NCBI RefSeq assembly: GCF_902196135.1
Contig: NZ_CABIKE010000001.1
Span: 62,001 to 126,000 of the forward strand
Reading direction: 5' to 3'
Length of the DNA: 64,000 bases
Origin: Helicobacter suis
Lineage (GTDB): Bacteria > Campylobacterota > Campylobacteria > Campylobacterales > Helicobacteraceae
In this document: positions 1-8,691 of the stretch, piece by piece
Position numbering within the stretch: position 1 is the first letter of the stretch
Layout of the letters: each line of letters begins with the position of its first letter
Made by a program: the position numbers and the translations under genes
The notes under the pieces: model-generated
What the model saw: only the letters and a program-made list of their open reading frames with translations
Databases searched by the model: none
Told to the model about the DNA's origin: nothing

Positions 1-283
1 CTAATAAAACTAAAACTAGAAGCAAGAGACTAAAAAAACCTAAAATACCTACAGCAAAAGCGCCTTTATAACGGCTTGAAATAAAGGTGGGTAAAAAACT
101 TTGGCTAAAAGCCCCTTCGGCAAAAATACGCCTAAAAAGATTGGGGAATTTAAAAGCCACAAAGAAAATATCGCTATAAAGCCCGCTACCTAGTACAGAT
201 GCGCTTAATAAATCGCGTATAAATCCGGCTAAACGAGAACATAAAATGCCTGAGCTGGTGGTCAAAAAAAACCTTTTGAGCAA
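1..283 (-). CDS. murJ: MurJ/MviN lipid II flippase, N-terminal part (runs off the window)
   Basis: This is the first 94 codons of a minus-strand gene cut by the left edge. The translation runs FFLTTSSGILCSRLAGFIRD, then FFVAFKFPNLFRRIFAEGAF and SQSFLP, which is the conserved N-terminus of the MurJ/MviN flippase that moves lipid II across the inner membrane for peptidoglycan synthesis. The start is a TTG at 283-281, preceded by AAAGGGG at a usual distance. It is divergent from manC. In H. pylori, as I remember it, mviN lies next to the DUF342 gene and ruvA; here those are about 49 kb away at 49523-51901, so the block is rearranged. The family call is firm; the TTG start is likely. Confidence 0.88.
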   Translation of the reverse strand, partial: MLKRFFLTTSSGILCSRLAGFIRDLLSASVLGSGLYSDIFFVAFKFPNLFRRIFAEGAFSQSFLPTFISSRYKGAFAVGILGFFSLLLLVLVLL

Positions 284-322
284 AAAACCCCTTTTATACC
301 GCAATGTTAGAACTAAAATTAA

Positions 323-328
323 ATTATA
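323..328 (-). promoter_or_regulatory. -10 box (TATAAT) for murJ
   Basis: A perfect TATAAT reads on the minus strand about 40 bases before the murJ TTG, giving a leader of roughly 30 bases that holds the AAAGGGG ribosome site. No clear -35 element is visible, which is common in Helicobacter housekeeping promoters. The assignment is inferred from position. Confidence 0.5.
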
Positions 329-413
329 CCTAAGAATACCTCTTAAGGTTGGGTTATTTTAAGGGGGTTTGTATTAGTATCCCTAGCTAAAATTGTTTTT
401 CTAAGGGCGTTTT

Positions 414-1808
414 GTGGTGCATGTGATTTTAAGTGGGGGGAGTGGTAGGAGGCTATGGCCTTTAAGTCGGGAACATTTCCCCAAACAATTTTTAAAACTC
501 TATGCGAATCAAAGTCTCTTTGCCTTAACCCTTGCGCGTTTAAGAGATCAAGAGGCGCGTTTTTTAGTGGTGTGCAATGAGGCGCATTATTTCCATAGTT
601 TAGAGGAGATCACACAGGCTAATTTAGAAGATCGCACGCATTTTTTACTAGAGAGCGCTAGTAAAAACACCATGAATTCTTTGATATTAGCGGCTTTAGC
701 TTGTGATTTAGATGAGGTCTTAGTAGTAAGTCCAACCGATCATCTCATGGATATAAAAGCCTTTAATCAGGCTTTAAATCTAGCCCTCAAACAGGCACAA
801 GAAAATCAAATTATATTTTTTGGTGTAGCCAAAGAGCCTAGTAGCCAATATGGGTTTATAGAATGCTCAGAAGTTACAAATGGAGTAGCCAAAGTACTAG
901 GATTTATTGAAAAACCTAGCCGTTTAGAGATCAATCAGTGCATGGCGCGTGCACATGGAGATTTTTATATCAATAGTGGGATATTTGTCTTTAAAGCATC
1001 TGTCTTTTTAGAAGAATGCGCTAAATATGTGCCTAGCATGTTAAAAGCATGTGAGCAAGTTTATAAGGAGGCTAAACGCTTACCCTTAATCATTAGATGT
1101 ACTAACATGCAAGATTTACAAGAGGGTAGCGTAGATACGCTGTTATGGCAGAGATGTACCAACCTCTATTTAGTACCCTTGAGGGCTAATTGGCAAGATG
1201 TTGGGCATTTTACTAGTTTGCAAGCTAGCCTTCCACCTTCTGATATGCAGGGTAATACTTGCCACAATAGCACGCTTCTAGCTAAAAACTCTAGCTCTAA
1301 TTACATTTATAGCACGCCAGATAAATTAGTCTGTTTATTAGGGCTTACAAATTGCGTGATAGCCGATACAAAAGATGCGTTATTAGTAGCCTCTAAAGAT
1401 CATTTAGATTCCCTAAAAGAGTTAGTAGAGGAGGTGGGAAAGAAAAATGCGGATTTATTAAAAACCTATCCTTTAGAGTACCGCCCTTGGGGTAGCTTTG
1501 AAGTGCTTTTAGAGCGCTCTTTTTTTAAGGTTAAACTTTTAGAAATCACCCCCCATAAACGCCTCAGTTTACAACGACACAAACACCGTAGCGAACACTG
1601 GGTAGTGGTGGAGGGTGTGGCTAGCGTGATTATTGATAGCCGTGCTTTTAAGGTTTTGACTAATGAAAGCGTGTTTATTAAACAAGGACAAATTCATCGC
1701 TTAGGCAATGATACGGATAATCCTTTAAAAATCTTAGAAGTACAATGCGGTAGCTGTTTAGATGAATCAGACATTGAGCGGCTTGAAGATGATTATAAAC
1801 GCATTTAA
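414..1808 (+). CDS. manC: Mannose-1-phosphate guanylyltransferase / mannose-6-phosphate isomerase
   Basis: A bifunctional type II enzyme of 464 residues that makes GDP-mannose from mannose-1-phosphate and GTP, and may interconvert fructose-6-P and mannose-6-P. Residues 7-19 carry the nucleotidyltransferase signature GGSGRRLWPLSR followed by the FPKQF motif. FGFIEKPSR-type and SGIFVF motifs follow in the middle. The C-terminal part, about 355-464, is a cupin-type isomerase domain with QRHKHRSEHW and GQIHRLGN. The start is a GTG at 414 after CTAAGGG; a second GTG at 417 is possible. gmd follows after 9 bases, so the pair supplies GDP-sugar for lipopolysaccharide fucose or related sugars. The length is normal for the family. 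Confidence 0.93.
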   Translation: MVHVILSGGSGRRLWPLSREHFPKQFLKLYANQSLFALTLARLRDQEARFLVVCNEAHYFHSLEEITQANLEDRTHFLLESASKNTMNSLILAALACDLDEVLVVSPTDHLMDIKAFNQALNLALKQAQENQIIFFGVAKEPSSQYGFIECSEVTNGVAKVLGFIEKPSRLEINQCMARAHGDFYINSGIFVFKASVFLEECAKYVPSMLKACEQVYKEAKRLPLIIRCTNMQDLQEGSVDTLLWQRCTNLYLVPLRANWQDVGHFTSLQASLPPSDMQGNTCHNSTLLAKNSSSNYIYSTPDKLVCLLGLTNCVIADTKDALLVASKDHLDSLKELVEEVGKKNADLLKTYPLEYRPWGSFEVLLERSFFKVKLLEITPHKRLSLQRHKHRSEHWVVVEGVASVIIDSRAFKVLTNESVFIKQGQIHRLGNDTDNPLKILEVQCGSCLDESDIERLEDDYKRI

Positions 1809-1817
1809 AGGGAGATC

Positions 1818-2921
1818 ATGCAAAAAGTTGCTTTAATTACCGGGATTACCGGACAAGATGGGAGTTATCTAGCGCGTTATCTTTTAGATTTGGGTTATGA
1901 AGTACATGGAATCAAACGGCGTAGTTCTTCTTTTAATACGGCTAGAATTGATCCCATTTATGAAGATGTGCACAGCAACCATGCGTATTTTTTCTTACAT
2001 TATGGGGATTTAACAGACTCTAGCAATATCACAAGTCTACTTGCTAAAATCAGGCCTACAGAAATTTATAATCTAGCCGCCCAAAGCCATGTACAAGTTT
2101 CCTTTGAAATGCCGGAATATACCGCTAATGTAGATGCTTTGGGTACATTGCGTATTTTAGAGGCCATGCGTTTTTTAGGGCTTAAAGATACCCGTTTTTA
2201 TCAGGCTAGCACTTCTGAGCTTTATGGAGAGGTTTTAGAAACCCCGCAAAATGAAAACACGCCTTTTAATCCTAGAAGCCCTTATGCGGTGGCTAAACTC
2301 TATGCATATTACATCACCAAAAATTACCGCGAAGCTTACGGCTTTTTTGCGGTTAATGGGATTTTATTTAACCATGAAAGCCCTGTGCGCGGTGAAACAT
2401 TTGTAACCCGTAAGATCACAATGGCTATTTCTCGCATGCTCTTTGGGTTGCAAGATTGTTTGTATCTGGGTAATTTAGATGCTAAGCGCGATTATGGGCA
2501 TGCCCTAGATTATGTAAAAGCCATGCACTTGATTTTAGGGCATAAACAACCAGTAGATTTTGTAGTAGCTAGTGGGCAAACTTTGAGTATTAGAGATTTT
2601 ACAAAGCGTTGTTTTGAAAAGGTGGGGGTGTTGTTAGAATTTAAAGGGCAAGGTTTAGAGGAAGAGGGGGTGGTGGTGGGTTTACAATCTAGTTGTTTAA
2701 ATATCCCCTCTATATCATTTTTAAAAGATCAAGTTGTTGTTAGAGTGGATTCGCGTTATTTTCGCCCTACAGAAGTGGATTTACTCTTAGGAGACCCTAG
2801 CAAAATTGAAAAAGAGCTAGGCTGGAGGCGTACTTTTAGTGTAGATGATTTGATCACAGACATGCTTAAGGCCGATTTAGCCTTAGCTAAAAAAGAAGCG
2901 CTAGTTAAAAACACTAATTAA
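1818..2921 (+). CDS. gmd: GDP-mannose 4,6-dehydratase
   Basis: Converts GDP-mannose to GDP-4-keto-6-deoxymannose, the first committed step to GDP-fucose. It is an extended short-chain dehydrogenase of 367 residues. The NAD(P) motif GITGQDGSY is at residues 9-17, the catalytic Tyr/Lys pair is Y156 and K160 (SPYAVAK), and the family signatures NLAAQSHV (about 85-92) and [16 protein letters not shown] are intact. A GGGAG site lies just before the ATG. It is co-transcribed with manC. The usual next gene, GDP-fucose synthase (fcl), does not follow: the gene runs tail-to-tail into the MATE gene with an 8-base overlap of the two 3' ends. Confidence 0.95.
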   Translation: MQKVALITGITGQDGSYLARYLLDLGYEVHGIKRRSSSFNTARIDPIYEDVHSNHAYFFLHYGDLTDSSNITSLLAKIRPTEIYNLAAQSHVQVSFEMPEYTANVDALGTLRILEAMRFLGLKDTRFYQASTSELYGEVLETPQNENTPFNPRSPYAVAKLYAYYITKNYREAYGFFAVNGILFNHESPVRGETFVTRKITMAISRMLFGLQDCLYLGNLDAKRDYGHALDYVKAMHLILGHKQPVDFVVASGQTLSIRDFTKRCFEKVGVLLEFKGQGLEEEGVVVGLQSSCLNIPSISFLKDQVVVRVDSRYFRPTEVDLLLGDPSKIEKELGWRRTFSVDDLITDMLKADLALAKKEALVKNTN

Positions 2922-4251
2922 CAAAGCGCCCGGGTTTTTTCCAAAATCCTTTGCTATAAGCCCAGTAAAATAAAAGCGCGCGGGCAAAGGTTTCTAAACA
3001 AATTACCACAAAGAAATAGCGCACAGAAAGCCCTAATTTCCAAAGCAAAAACATAGGCAAAATACGCAAAATCCACAAACTACAGGTATTGATATAAAGC
3101 GATACTTTAGCCATGCCAGCTCCTCTAAACACCCCGTCTAGTACAAATAAACAGATGAGAGGTACTTGTGAAATGCCTACAGTAACTAAATACCAAGAGG
3201 CTACCTGTACTACAGCTAAATTACTCGTAAAGATAAGCGCTAAAGATTTGGCAAAGACCATCATCACGATGCCTAAAATCCCTAATGAAAACCCCGCTAC
3301 TTTTAAGGTCATGTAGACATATTCTTCGGCTCGTTTGATCTGATTAGCCCCTAAATGTTGCCCCACTAAAACCATGCAAGCAATGGTAAAACCAAGACCG
3401 GGCATGTAAGAAAAAGTTTCAATGCGCAAGCCCACCTGCATACCGGCTAAGACTTCATTACCATAACTTGCCACAAATTTAGACACCAAAGTCATAGAAA
3501 AGAGGGTTAAAAGTCTTTCAAAACCAGAGGGCCAACCCACCTGCCATGCCCGCTTAAAAAGCTCCCAATTAAAACTTAAGCGAAAACGTAGCGGACTCTT
3601 TTTTAAAGTGATAATTGCAAAAAGAAGCCCTAATTCTAAAAAGGCTGTAGTTACGCTAGCTAAAGCCGCTCCTCTAATATCTAAGCGCATAAAGCCATAA
3701 TCTCCAAAGATCAACGCTTGGTTAAGAAAGAGACAAAAAATACTCATAAGGATTTTTAGAATGAAGGGCGTTAAAGTATCTGATAAACTAGCAAGCGCTG
3801 CAACCATAGCGTTTTTAATAAAAATAGCTGGCATGGCTAAGATAAGGATTTGTAGATAATGGGTGGCTAAAATATTAGCACTCCCCTTTAGCCCCATCCA
3901 CTTTAAAAAGGGCGTGATGCCTAAAAAGCCTATCCAGCCTGCTAAAAAGCAAAGTAAACATGCCCCGATTAAAATACTAGAATAACCAATAGATACCATT
4001 TCCATCTCTTTTGCCCCCACTAGACGGCTTAGGGTGGCATTAGTACCGATATAAAAGATAGAATTAAGGGCGTAAAAAAGCATCATATATTGCAACCCCA
4101 CACCCATAGCCACAATATGATTATCAGAAAGCTTACCCATGAAAACTACAGATACGGCTAAAACAAAGATCTCTAAAAAATTGTTGATCCCAGAAGGTAG
4201 GGCGAGTCTTAAAATGCGCCTAAATTTCCACCATCGTGCTGCTTTTATAAT
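2914..4251 (-). CDS. MATE-family multidrug/Na+ antiporter, probable non-standard (ATT) start
   Basis: A polytopic inner membrane exporter of the MATE (NorM-like) family, about twelve helices in two repeats, expected to expel cationic compounds in exchange for Na+ or H+. The first ATG in frame is at 4140, but the frame stays open upstream to 4290 and encodes [19 protein letters not shown], the typical MATE first helix, directly before MGKLSDN. No ATG, GTG or TTG occurs in this extension. An ATT at 4251-4249 lies 7 bases after AGGAG and would give 445 residues, the normal family length. Starting at 4140 would give 408 residues lacking helix 1. A frameshift near the 5' end is the other explanation. 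The 5' end overlaps the antiporter gene's stop. Confidence 0.75.
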   Translation of the reverse strand: MIKAARWWKFRRILRLALPSGINNFLEIFVLAVSVVFMGKLSDNHIVAMGVGLQYMMLFYALNSIFYIGTNATLSRLVGAKEMEMVSIGYSSILIGACLLCFLAGWIGFLGITPFLKWMGLKGSANILATHYLQILILAMPAIFIKNAMVAALASLSDTLTPFILKILMSIFCLFLNQALIFGDYGFMRLDIRGAALASVTTAFLELGLLFAIITLKKSPLRFRLSFNWELFKRAWQVGWPSGFERLLTLFSMTLVSKFVASYGNEVLAGMQVGLRIETFSYMPGLGFTIACMVLVGQHLGANQIKRAEEYVYMTLKVAGFSLGILGIVMMVFAKSLALIFTSNLAVVQVASWYLVTVGISQVPLICLFVLDGVFRGAGMAKVSLYINTCSLWILRILPMFLLWKLGLSVRYFFVVICLETFARALLFYWAYSKGFWKKPGRFVN

Positions 4252-5537
4252 AACAACGCTCCTACAACCCCAAAAAGAATAAGAGGAATGTTATAGACTA
4301 AAAAGGTAGGGATACAGGTATCATAAATATGGTTATGTTGGCCATCTGCATTTAACCCTGTTGTGGGGCCTATGGTGCTATCAGAAGCAGGCGAGCCCGC
4401 ATCGCCTAAAGCTGCAGCAATGCCGATTAATAAAATCGTTGCCTTCGTATCAAAACCAAGCGCTAAACATAAGGGACAATAAAAGGTGGCAATGATAGGC
4501 AGAGTACCAAAGGAAGTTCCAATTCCTAATGTAATAAATAAACCAATGGCTAGCATTACAATTGCTCCCTCTAGCTTGCTAGAAATAGCGCTATTTGCCA
4601 TGTGCACTAAATCACTAATAGCATGGGTTTTTTGGAGCACCTCTCCAAAACCTGCTGCAATGAGCATGACAAAGGCCACAAAAGCCATCATTTTTACACC
4701 CGTATCAATCACTGCATCCATCTCTTTCCATTTAACCACCCCTCCAACTAACATCACCATAAGCCCGATAAAAGCCCCTAGTGGCAAGGACCCGGTAATA
4801 ATCTGGACAACAAAGGCTAAGATAAGCCCTAAGAGAGCTAAGTAGTCTTTACTACTTAATTGTAAATCGCTTTCTGTTGGCAATTCTATACGCTCTTGAT
4901 AAATGCGCGGCTTTTTATAGAGTATAACAATTGCTACTACCAAACCAACAACCATAGCCAAACCCGCAATAGACATCACAGCCACCACTTCATTTAAATG
5001 GGTGTGGATTTTATTTTTCTCTAGATTATCCACGATGAGTTGTTGGAAAATTAATCCAAACCCGGCTGGAATAGTCATATAAGGCGCTTCCAACCCAAAG
5101 GTAAGCGCACAAGCTAGCGCGCGCCTATCTATTTGTAAGCGATTCATTAAATGCAATAAGGGCGGGATTAAAATCGGGATAAAGGCGATATGAACGGGGA
5201 TTAAATTTTGAGAAAAACAAGAAATAAAGGCAATTAAAAAGCAAAAGACAGAGGCCTTTAGATCCATAAAGCCTATGATCTTATGGAGTAAGATTTTAAT
5301 AAGATTGCCACTTGAGACCATAACCGCTAAGGCCCCCAAGAGGACATAACTTAAAGCCGTTTCTAAATTGCCCTGCATGCCATCAATCATAATTTTAATG
5401 GTCTGCACCACCCCAAGCCCTCCCATTAGCCCGCCTACCAAACTAGCAGCGATGATAGCTAGCAAAATATTTAAACGCGCTAAACTTAGCCCCACCATCA
5501 CCAACACAGACACCACAGCCGCATTTGTTAATAACAT
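4245..5537 (-). CDS. Na+/H+ antiporter family membrane protein (NhaC-like)
   Basis: A polytopic inner membrane protein of 430 residues with about eleven hydrophobic segments. The N-terminus (LTNAAVVSVLVMVGLSLARL, then ASLVGGLMGGLG) and the later AALGDAGSPASDSTIGPTTG stretch match the Na+/H+ antiporter superfamily with its extra N-terminal domain, known in H. pylori as a conserved integral membrane protein next to the aguB homologue. The predicted role is sodium/proton or amino-acid-linked exchange; the substrate is not certain. The start is ATG at 5537 after AAGGA; the TTG three bases earlier is less likely. About 100 bases separate it from aguB. Confidence 0.8.
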   Translation of the reverse strand: MLLTNAAVVSVLVMVGLSLARLNILLAIIAASLVGGLMGGLGVVQTIKIMIDGMQGNLETALSYVLLGALAVMVSSGNLIKILLHKIIGFMDLKASVFCFLIAFISCFSQNLIPVHIAFIPILIPPLLHLMNRLQIDRRALACALTFGLEAPYMTIPAGFGLIFQQLIVDNLEKNKIHTHLNEVVAVMSIAGLAMVVGLVVAIVILYKKPRIYQERIELPTESDLQLSSKDYLALLGLILAFVVQIITGSLPLGAFIGLMVMLVGGVVKWKEMDAVIDTGVKMMAFVAFVMLIAAGFGEVLQKTHAISDLVHMANSAISSKLEGAIVMLAIGLFITLGIGTSFGTLPIIATFYCPLCLALGFDTKATILLIGIAAALGDAGSPASDSTIGPTTGLNADGQHNHIYDTCIPTFLVYNIPLILFGVVGALLL

Positions 5538-5636
5538 CAATATTCCTTGTTATTTTTGTGTATTTTTAAATGTGTTTTTAGTTAGTGTAGCGGTCTCTTT
5601 TAGAGACCATGGGTGTGGTGGAAACAAAAAAGTAGG

Positions 5637-6542
5637 TTAAACATCACCCACTCGCTTAAGAATATCTGCGTAGGCATCTATGCGTCGATCCCTAAAAAAA
5701 GGCCACATTTGGCGTATTTTAGCGCTCTCTTTTAAATCAATACAGGCATAGATAATTGCCTCCTCCTGCCCTGCACTTGCTAGTTCTTGCCCAAAAGCCC
5801 CATAAATAAAACTAGAACCAAAAAAATATAACCCTTCTGTGTAAAGGTCTTTTTCTAAGCCCACGCGATTAGAAGTGATCACAGGTATCACATTACTAAT
5901 GCTATGCCCTTTTTGTACGCCTTGCCAAGCTTGTTTTTGGAGTTGCTTTTCCTCTATACTCTCGCTTGTATCGTTAAACCACCCAATAGCACTCGGATAA
6001 ATTAAAACATCTGCCTTTTTTAAGGCCATGATTCGCGCCGCCTCCGGATACCATTGATCCCAGCAAATCAGTACCCCTAGATTGCCTACACTACTCATAA
6101 TAGGCTCAAACCCTTTAGTAGCGTCTCCGGGCGTGAAATAAAATTTTTCATAAAAACGCGGATCGTCTGGAATATGCATTTTGCGCTGTTTGCCTAGAAT
6201 TCTGCCATCTTTTTCAAATACAACGGCTGTATTGTGATAAACCCCCTCCATGCGCTTTTCAAATAAAGAACTCACTAACACCACCTCATAGCGCTTAGCC
6301 AGATTGGCAAAAAACGCCACATCCTCTGTAAAAAAATCCGCCCATGCAAAATATTGCGAGTCTTCATGTTGGCAAAAATAAGGATAGGGGTGTAATTCAG
6401 GTAACACCACTAAATTAAGTTTAGGGTATTGTGTTTTGGCTTGTTTAAGTAAGTAATCCGTGCGCTCCAAAGTAGCTGTACGCGTGCCTTGATAGCTGTG
6501 TTGCAAAATAGCTACATGGATTTTCTCTATTGCCATGCTCAC
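5637..6542 (-). CDS. aguB: N-carbamoylputrescine amidase (carbon-nitrogen hydrolase)
   Basis: A nitrilase-superfamily enzyme of 301 residues, predicted to hydrolyse N-carbamoylputrescine to putrescine, CO2 and ammonia in the cytoplasm. The catalytic triad is visible: E49 in VVLPELHPYPYF, K121 in GKQRKMHIPDDP, and C160 in LICWDQWYPEAAR. The HIPDDPRFYEKFYFTPGD stretch is typical of AguB. It starts with GTG at 6542, which overlaps the stop of the small acidic gene as GTGA, so the two are translationally coupled; an ATG two codons on (6536) is an alternative. speA lies just upstream, so two enzymes of the arginine-agmatine-putrescine route are neighbours. Agmatine deiminase (aguA) is not in the window. 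Confidence 0.9.
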   Translation of the reverse strand: MSMAIEKIHVAILQHSYQGTRTATLERTDYLLKQAKTQYPKLNLVVLPELHPYPYFCQHEDSQYFAWADFFTEDVAFFANLAKRYEVVLVSSLFEKRMEGVYHNTAVVFEKDGRILGKQRKMHIPDDPRFYEKFYFTPGDATKGFEPIMSSVGNLGVLICWDQWYPEAARIMALKKADVLIYPSAIGWFNDTSESIEEKQLQKQAWQGVQKGHSISNVIPVITSNRVGLEKDLYTEGLYFFGSSFIYGAFGQELASAGQEEAIIYACIDLKESAKIRQMWPFFRDRRIDAYADILKRVGDV

Positions 6543-6673
6543 TCTTCATATTCGCTATCCGCACTCACATAGTCATCATCATCATACCCCCCATTATATT
6601 GCCACTCCTCTAAAACATCTTCACCATCATCCCACTCTTCTTGATCAAAATCCTCTTGATCTAAATCTTCCAT
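6539..6673 (-). CDS. Small very acidic protein, 44 residues, coupled to aguB
   Basis: An unrecognised short gene. The ATG at 6673 is preceded by a strong TTAGGAG site 7 bases away, and its TGA overlaps the aguB GTG by four bases. The product begins MEDLDQEDFDQEEWDDGEDV and ends SADSEYEE. By my count 22 of 44 residues are Asp or Glu, with no Lys or Arg, two Trp and a run of four Asp. Such a peptide might bind metal or polyamine cations, or act in regulation, but this is inference from charge and from its place between speA and aguB. The good ribosome site and the overlap argue that it is real. Confidence 0.7.
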   Translation of the reverse strand: MEDLDQEDFDQEEWDDGEDVLEEWQYNGGYDDDDYVSADSEYEE

Positions 6674-6746
6674 CCAGTACTCCTAAATTTTGGGCTAAAA
6701 TTAAATTATAACAAAATCTTAAAGTTTTGATTATGCTAAATACACT

Positions 6747-8621
6747 TCACTTTTGCATGGCTAAGGTTTTTAAATAACCATTTTCACTCAGCATAACATA
6801 CAAGCGCCCGAGTACTTCTTTTTTACTCTCAGAGTCTAATAGGGCGCTATCCTCAATCTTTTGTTTTAAAATGCGCTCCATTTCTTTGGTGTCATAGTCT
6901 AAATCCTCTAGGGCATCTAAAATTGTCTGGGCTTCTAAAATGTTGGTGATAGAAAAACTCTCTGGTGCATTTTGTGCGTGTATGTGCACACAACACTCTG
7001 TAGGGTGGGTAAAAAGATTATGATGCATGCCTAAGACCTCTTGATAAGCCCCTACTAAAAAGAAACCTAGAAAATAATCCTCTTGGCGAACATTGACATC
7101 GTGCAAAAATAAAGGTTTATCCTTATCAAAACTAATTTCTCCATCGCTATCGCATGTAATATCCCATAAACTCGCGCTTCTTGTAGGCTCTTCATCTAGT
7201 TTATGCAAAGGCATAACCGGAAAATTATGCCCTAACCCCCAATAATCAGGCAAACTTTGGAAAAAGGAGCAATTAAGTAAGTAGCGCTCTTGTACCTGTT
7301 CTTGGATACGGATAATATCGTTGTGATCTTTGTGGCGCAAAAACCCAATGGCTTTTTTAATGATTAAATGCCCTAAAACCTCAGCATTGCTTCGATCTTG
7401 TAAGTCAATATAGCCTAGATCAAAAAGAGTAAAAAGCGATTCCATGTGATCTAAACTATCATGCAAATATTCAATGGCGTTTTTGGTGTTGATATTATGG
7501 TAGAGATCTTCCATTTCAGCCACTAAAGGCGGGTTACTCTCTTTTAAGCGCAAAATACTTTCATCATAATCTTGAGAAAACAACTCTAAAACCGGAGCCA
7601 CTAGTACGGCATGGCTTGCGCTAATGAAACGACCCGATTCAATAAAAATATTGGGTTCTAATTCCTTTTTATTTTTCACAATCTCTTTAAGCAAGAACAC
7701 CACATCTCCGGCAAATTCCTCTAAAGTGTAATTGCGCCCACACCGGTGTTTGTGCTGGGAATATTCAATAGCTAGCCCCCCGCCAATATTAATGCTATTT
7801 AAATTAAACGCCCCCATCTTGCGTAATTCTGCATAGATATTACCCGCCTCTTTAAGCGCCTTTTTTAAAGGGGTAATATCGCTAATTTGGCTACCGATAT
7901 GGAAATGAATCATGCTAAGTTGTTCTAAAAGGCCATGGGCTTCTAATAAATGCATGGCCTCTAAAAGTTCAGTGCTAGCTAGCCCAAATTTAGCATGGAT
8001 ACCCGTACTCTTAGCCCAAATCCCCACTCCAGAGCTATGTAAGCGTACTCGAATCCCAATTTTAGGGCAAAGTCTAGTGTTTTCACCGGTGGTATTATTT
8101 TCAAGCGCAACTTCTAAAATGCTTTTAAGCTCGCTAAGCCCTTCAATGGTGAGTGTAATATCAGCCCCCATGCTAGCAGCAATAAAGCCTAGTTCAATCA
8201 TTTCCTTATCTTTAAACCCATTGACTGTAATAGGCGCGCCCTCGTGGATATAACTCATAGCTAAAATTAATTCTGCCTTGCTCCCTGCTTCTAATCCATA
8301 GTGCCCCTCAAAATGCTTAGAAATTTCTACTAAGGGGAGTACAAAATAAGGCATGTGATTAACCTTTAGAGGAAAAACCGCTCTAAATGCACCGCTATAA
8401 TGATACTGTTCAATGGCACTAGAAAACATGTTAAAGAGCTTTTTAACCTGCTTTTCAATTAAATGGGGGAAGCGCAATAACAAAGGGCCTTTAAAGCCTT
8501 GTTCGCGCATGTCTAAAACCATTTCCATTAAACTAGGTTTACTCCCCGCATTGACCTTTACCATTCCATCCTCAATGATAAAATCCTCTTTACCCCAATA
8601 ACTCAATCCATAAGTTTGCAT
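6747..8621 (-). CDS. speA: Biosynthetic arginine decarboxylase
   Basis: A PLP enzyme of fold type III, 624 residues, converting arginine to agmatine. The PLP lysine is K86 in AVFPLKVNHM. HFHIGSQI (middle) and NIGGGLAIEYSQ give the phosphate-binding and barrel motifs, and the long C-terminal region with LWDITCDSDGEI carries the substrate Asp/Cys region typical of SpeA. The ATG at 8621 follows TTAAGG. Length and composition match H. pylori SpeA, where the enzyme is linked to acid resistance. About 70 bases separate it from the small acidic gene, so transcription through to aguB is possible. It is divergent from selA with a 70-base shared promoter region. Confidence 0.95.
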   Translation of the reverse strand: MQTYGLSYWGKEDFIIEDGMVKVNAGSKPSLMEMVLDMREQGFKGPLLLRFPHLIEKQVKKLFNMFSSAIEQYHYSGAFRAVFPLKVNHMPYFVLPLVEISKHFEGHYGLEAGSKAELILAMSYIHEGAPITVNGFKDKEMIELGFIAASMGADITLTIEGLSELKSILEVALENNTTGENTRLCPKIGIRVRLHSSGVGIWAKSTGIHAKFGLASTELLEAMHLLEAHGLLEQLSMIHFHIGSQISDITPLKKALKEAGNIYAELRKMGAFNLNSINIGGGLAIEYSQHKHRCGRNYTLEEFAGDVVFLLKEIVKNKKELEPNIFIESGRFISASHAVLVAPVLELFSQDYDESILRLKESNPPLVAEMEDLYHNINTKNAIEYLHDSLDHMESLFTLFDLGYIDLQDRSNAEVLGHLIIKKAIGFLRHKDHNDIIRIQEQVQERYLLNCSFFQSLPDYWGLGHNFPVMPLHKLDEEPTRSASLWDITCDSDGEISFDKDKPLFLHDVNVRQEDYFLGFFLVGAYQEVLGMHHNLFTHPTECCVHIHAQNAPESFSITNILEAQTILDALEDLDYDTKEMERILKQKIEDSALLDSESKKEVLGRLYVMLSENGYLKTLAMQK

Positions 8622-8675
8622 GTGCGCGCCTTAAATCCAGATGAGGTTAAAGTATAACTAAAAATAACCTCTTTG

Positions 8676-8684
8676 TGTTAGAAT
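8676..8684 (+). promoter_or_regulatory. Extended -10 (TGT-TAGAAT) of selA, predicting a leaderless mRNA
   Basis: TGT followed by TAGAAT ends seven bases before the ATG at 8692, so transcription should begin at or next to that ATG. There is no Shine-Dalgarno sequence. The in-frame ATG at 8683 overlaps the box itself and could not be used from this promoter. Confidence 0.5.
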
Positions 8685-8691
8685 GCCTCCC

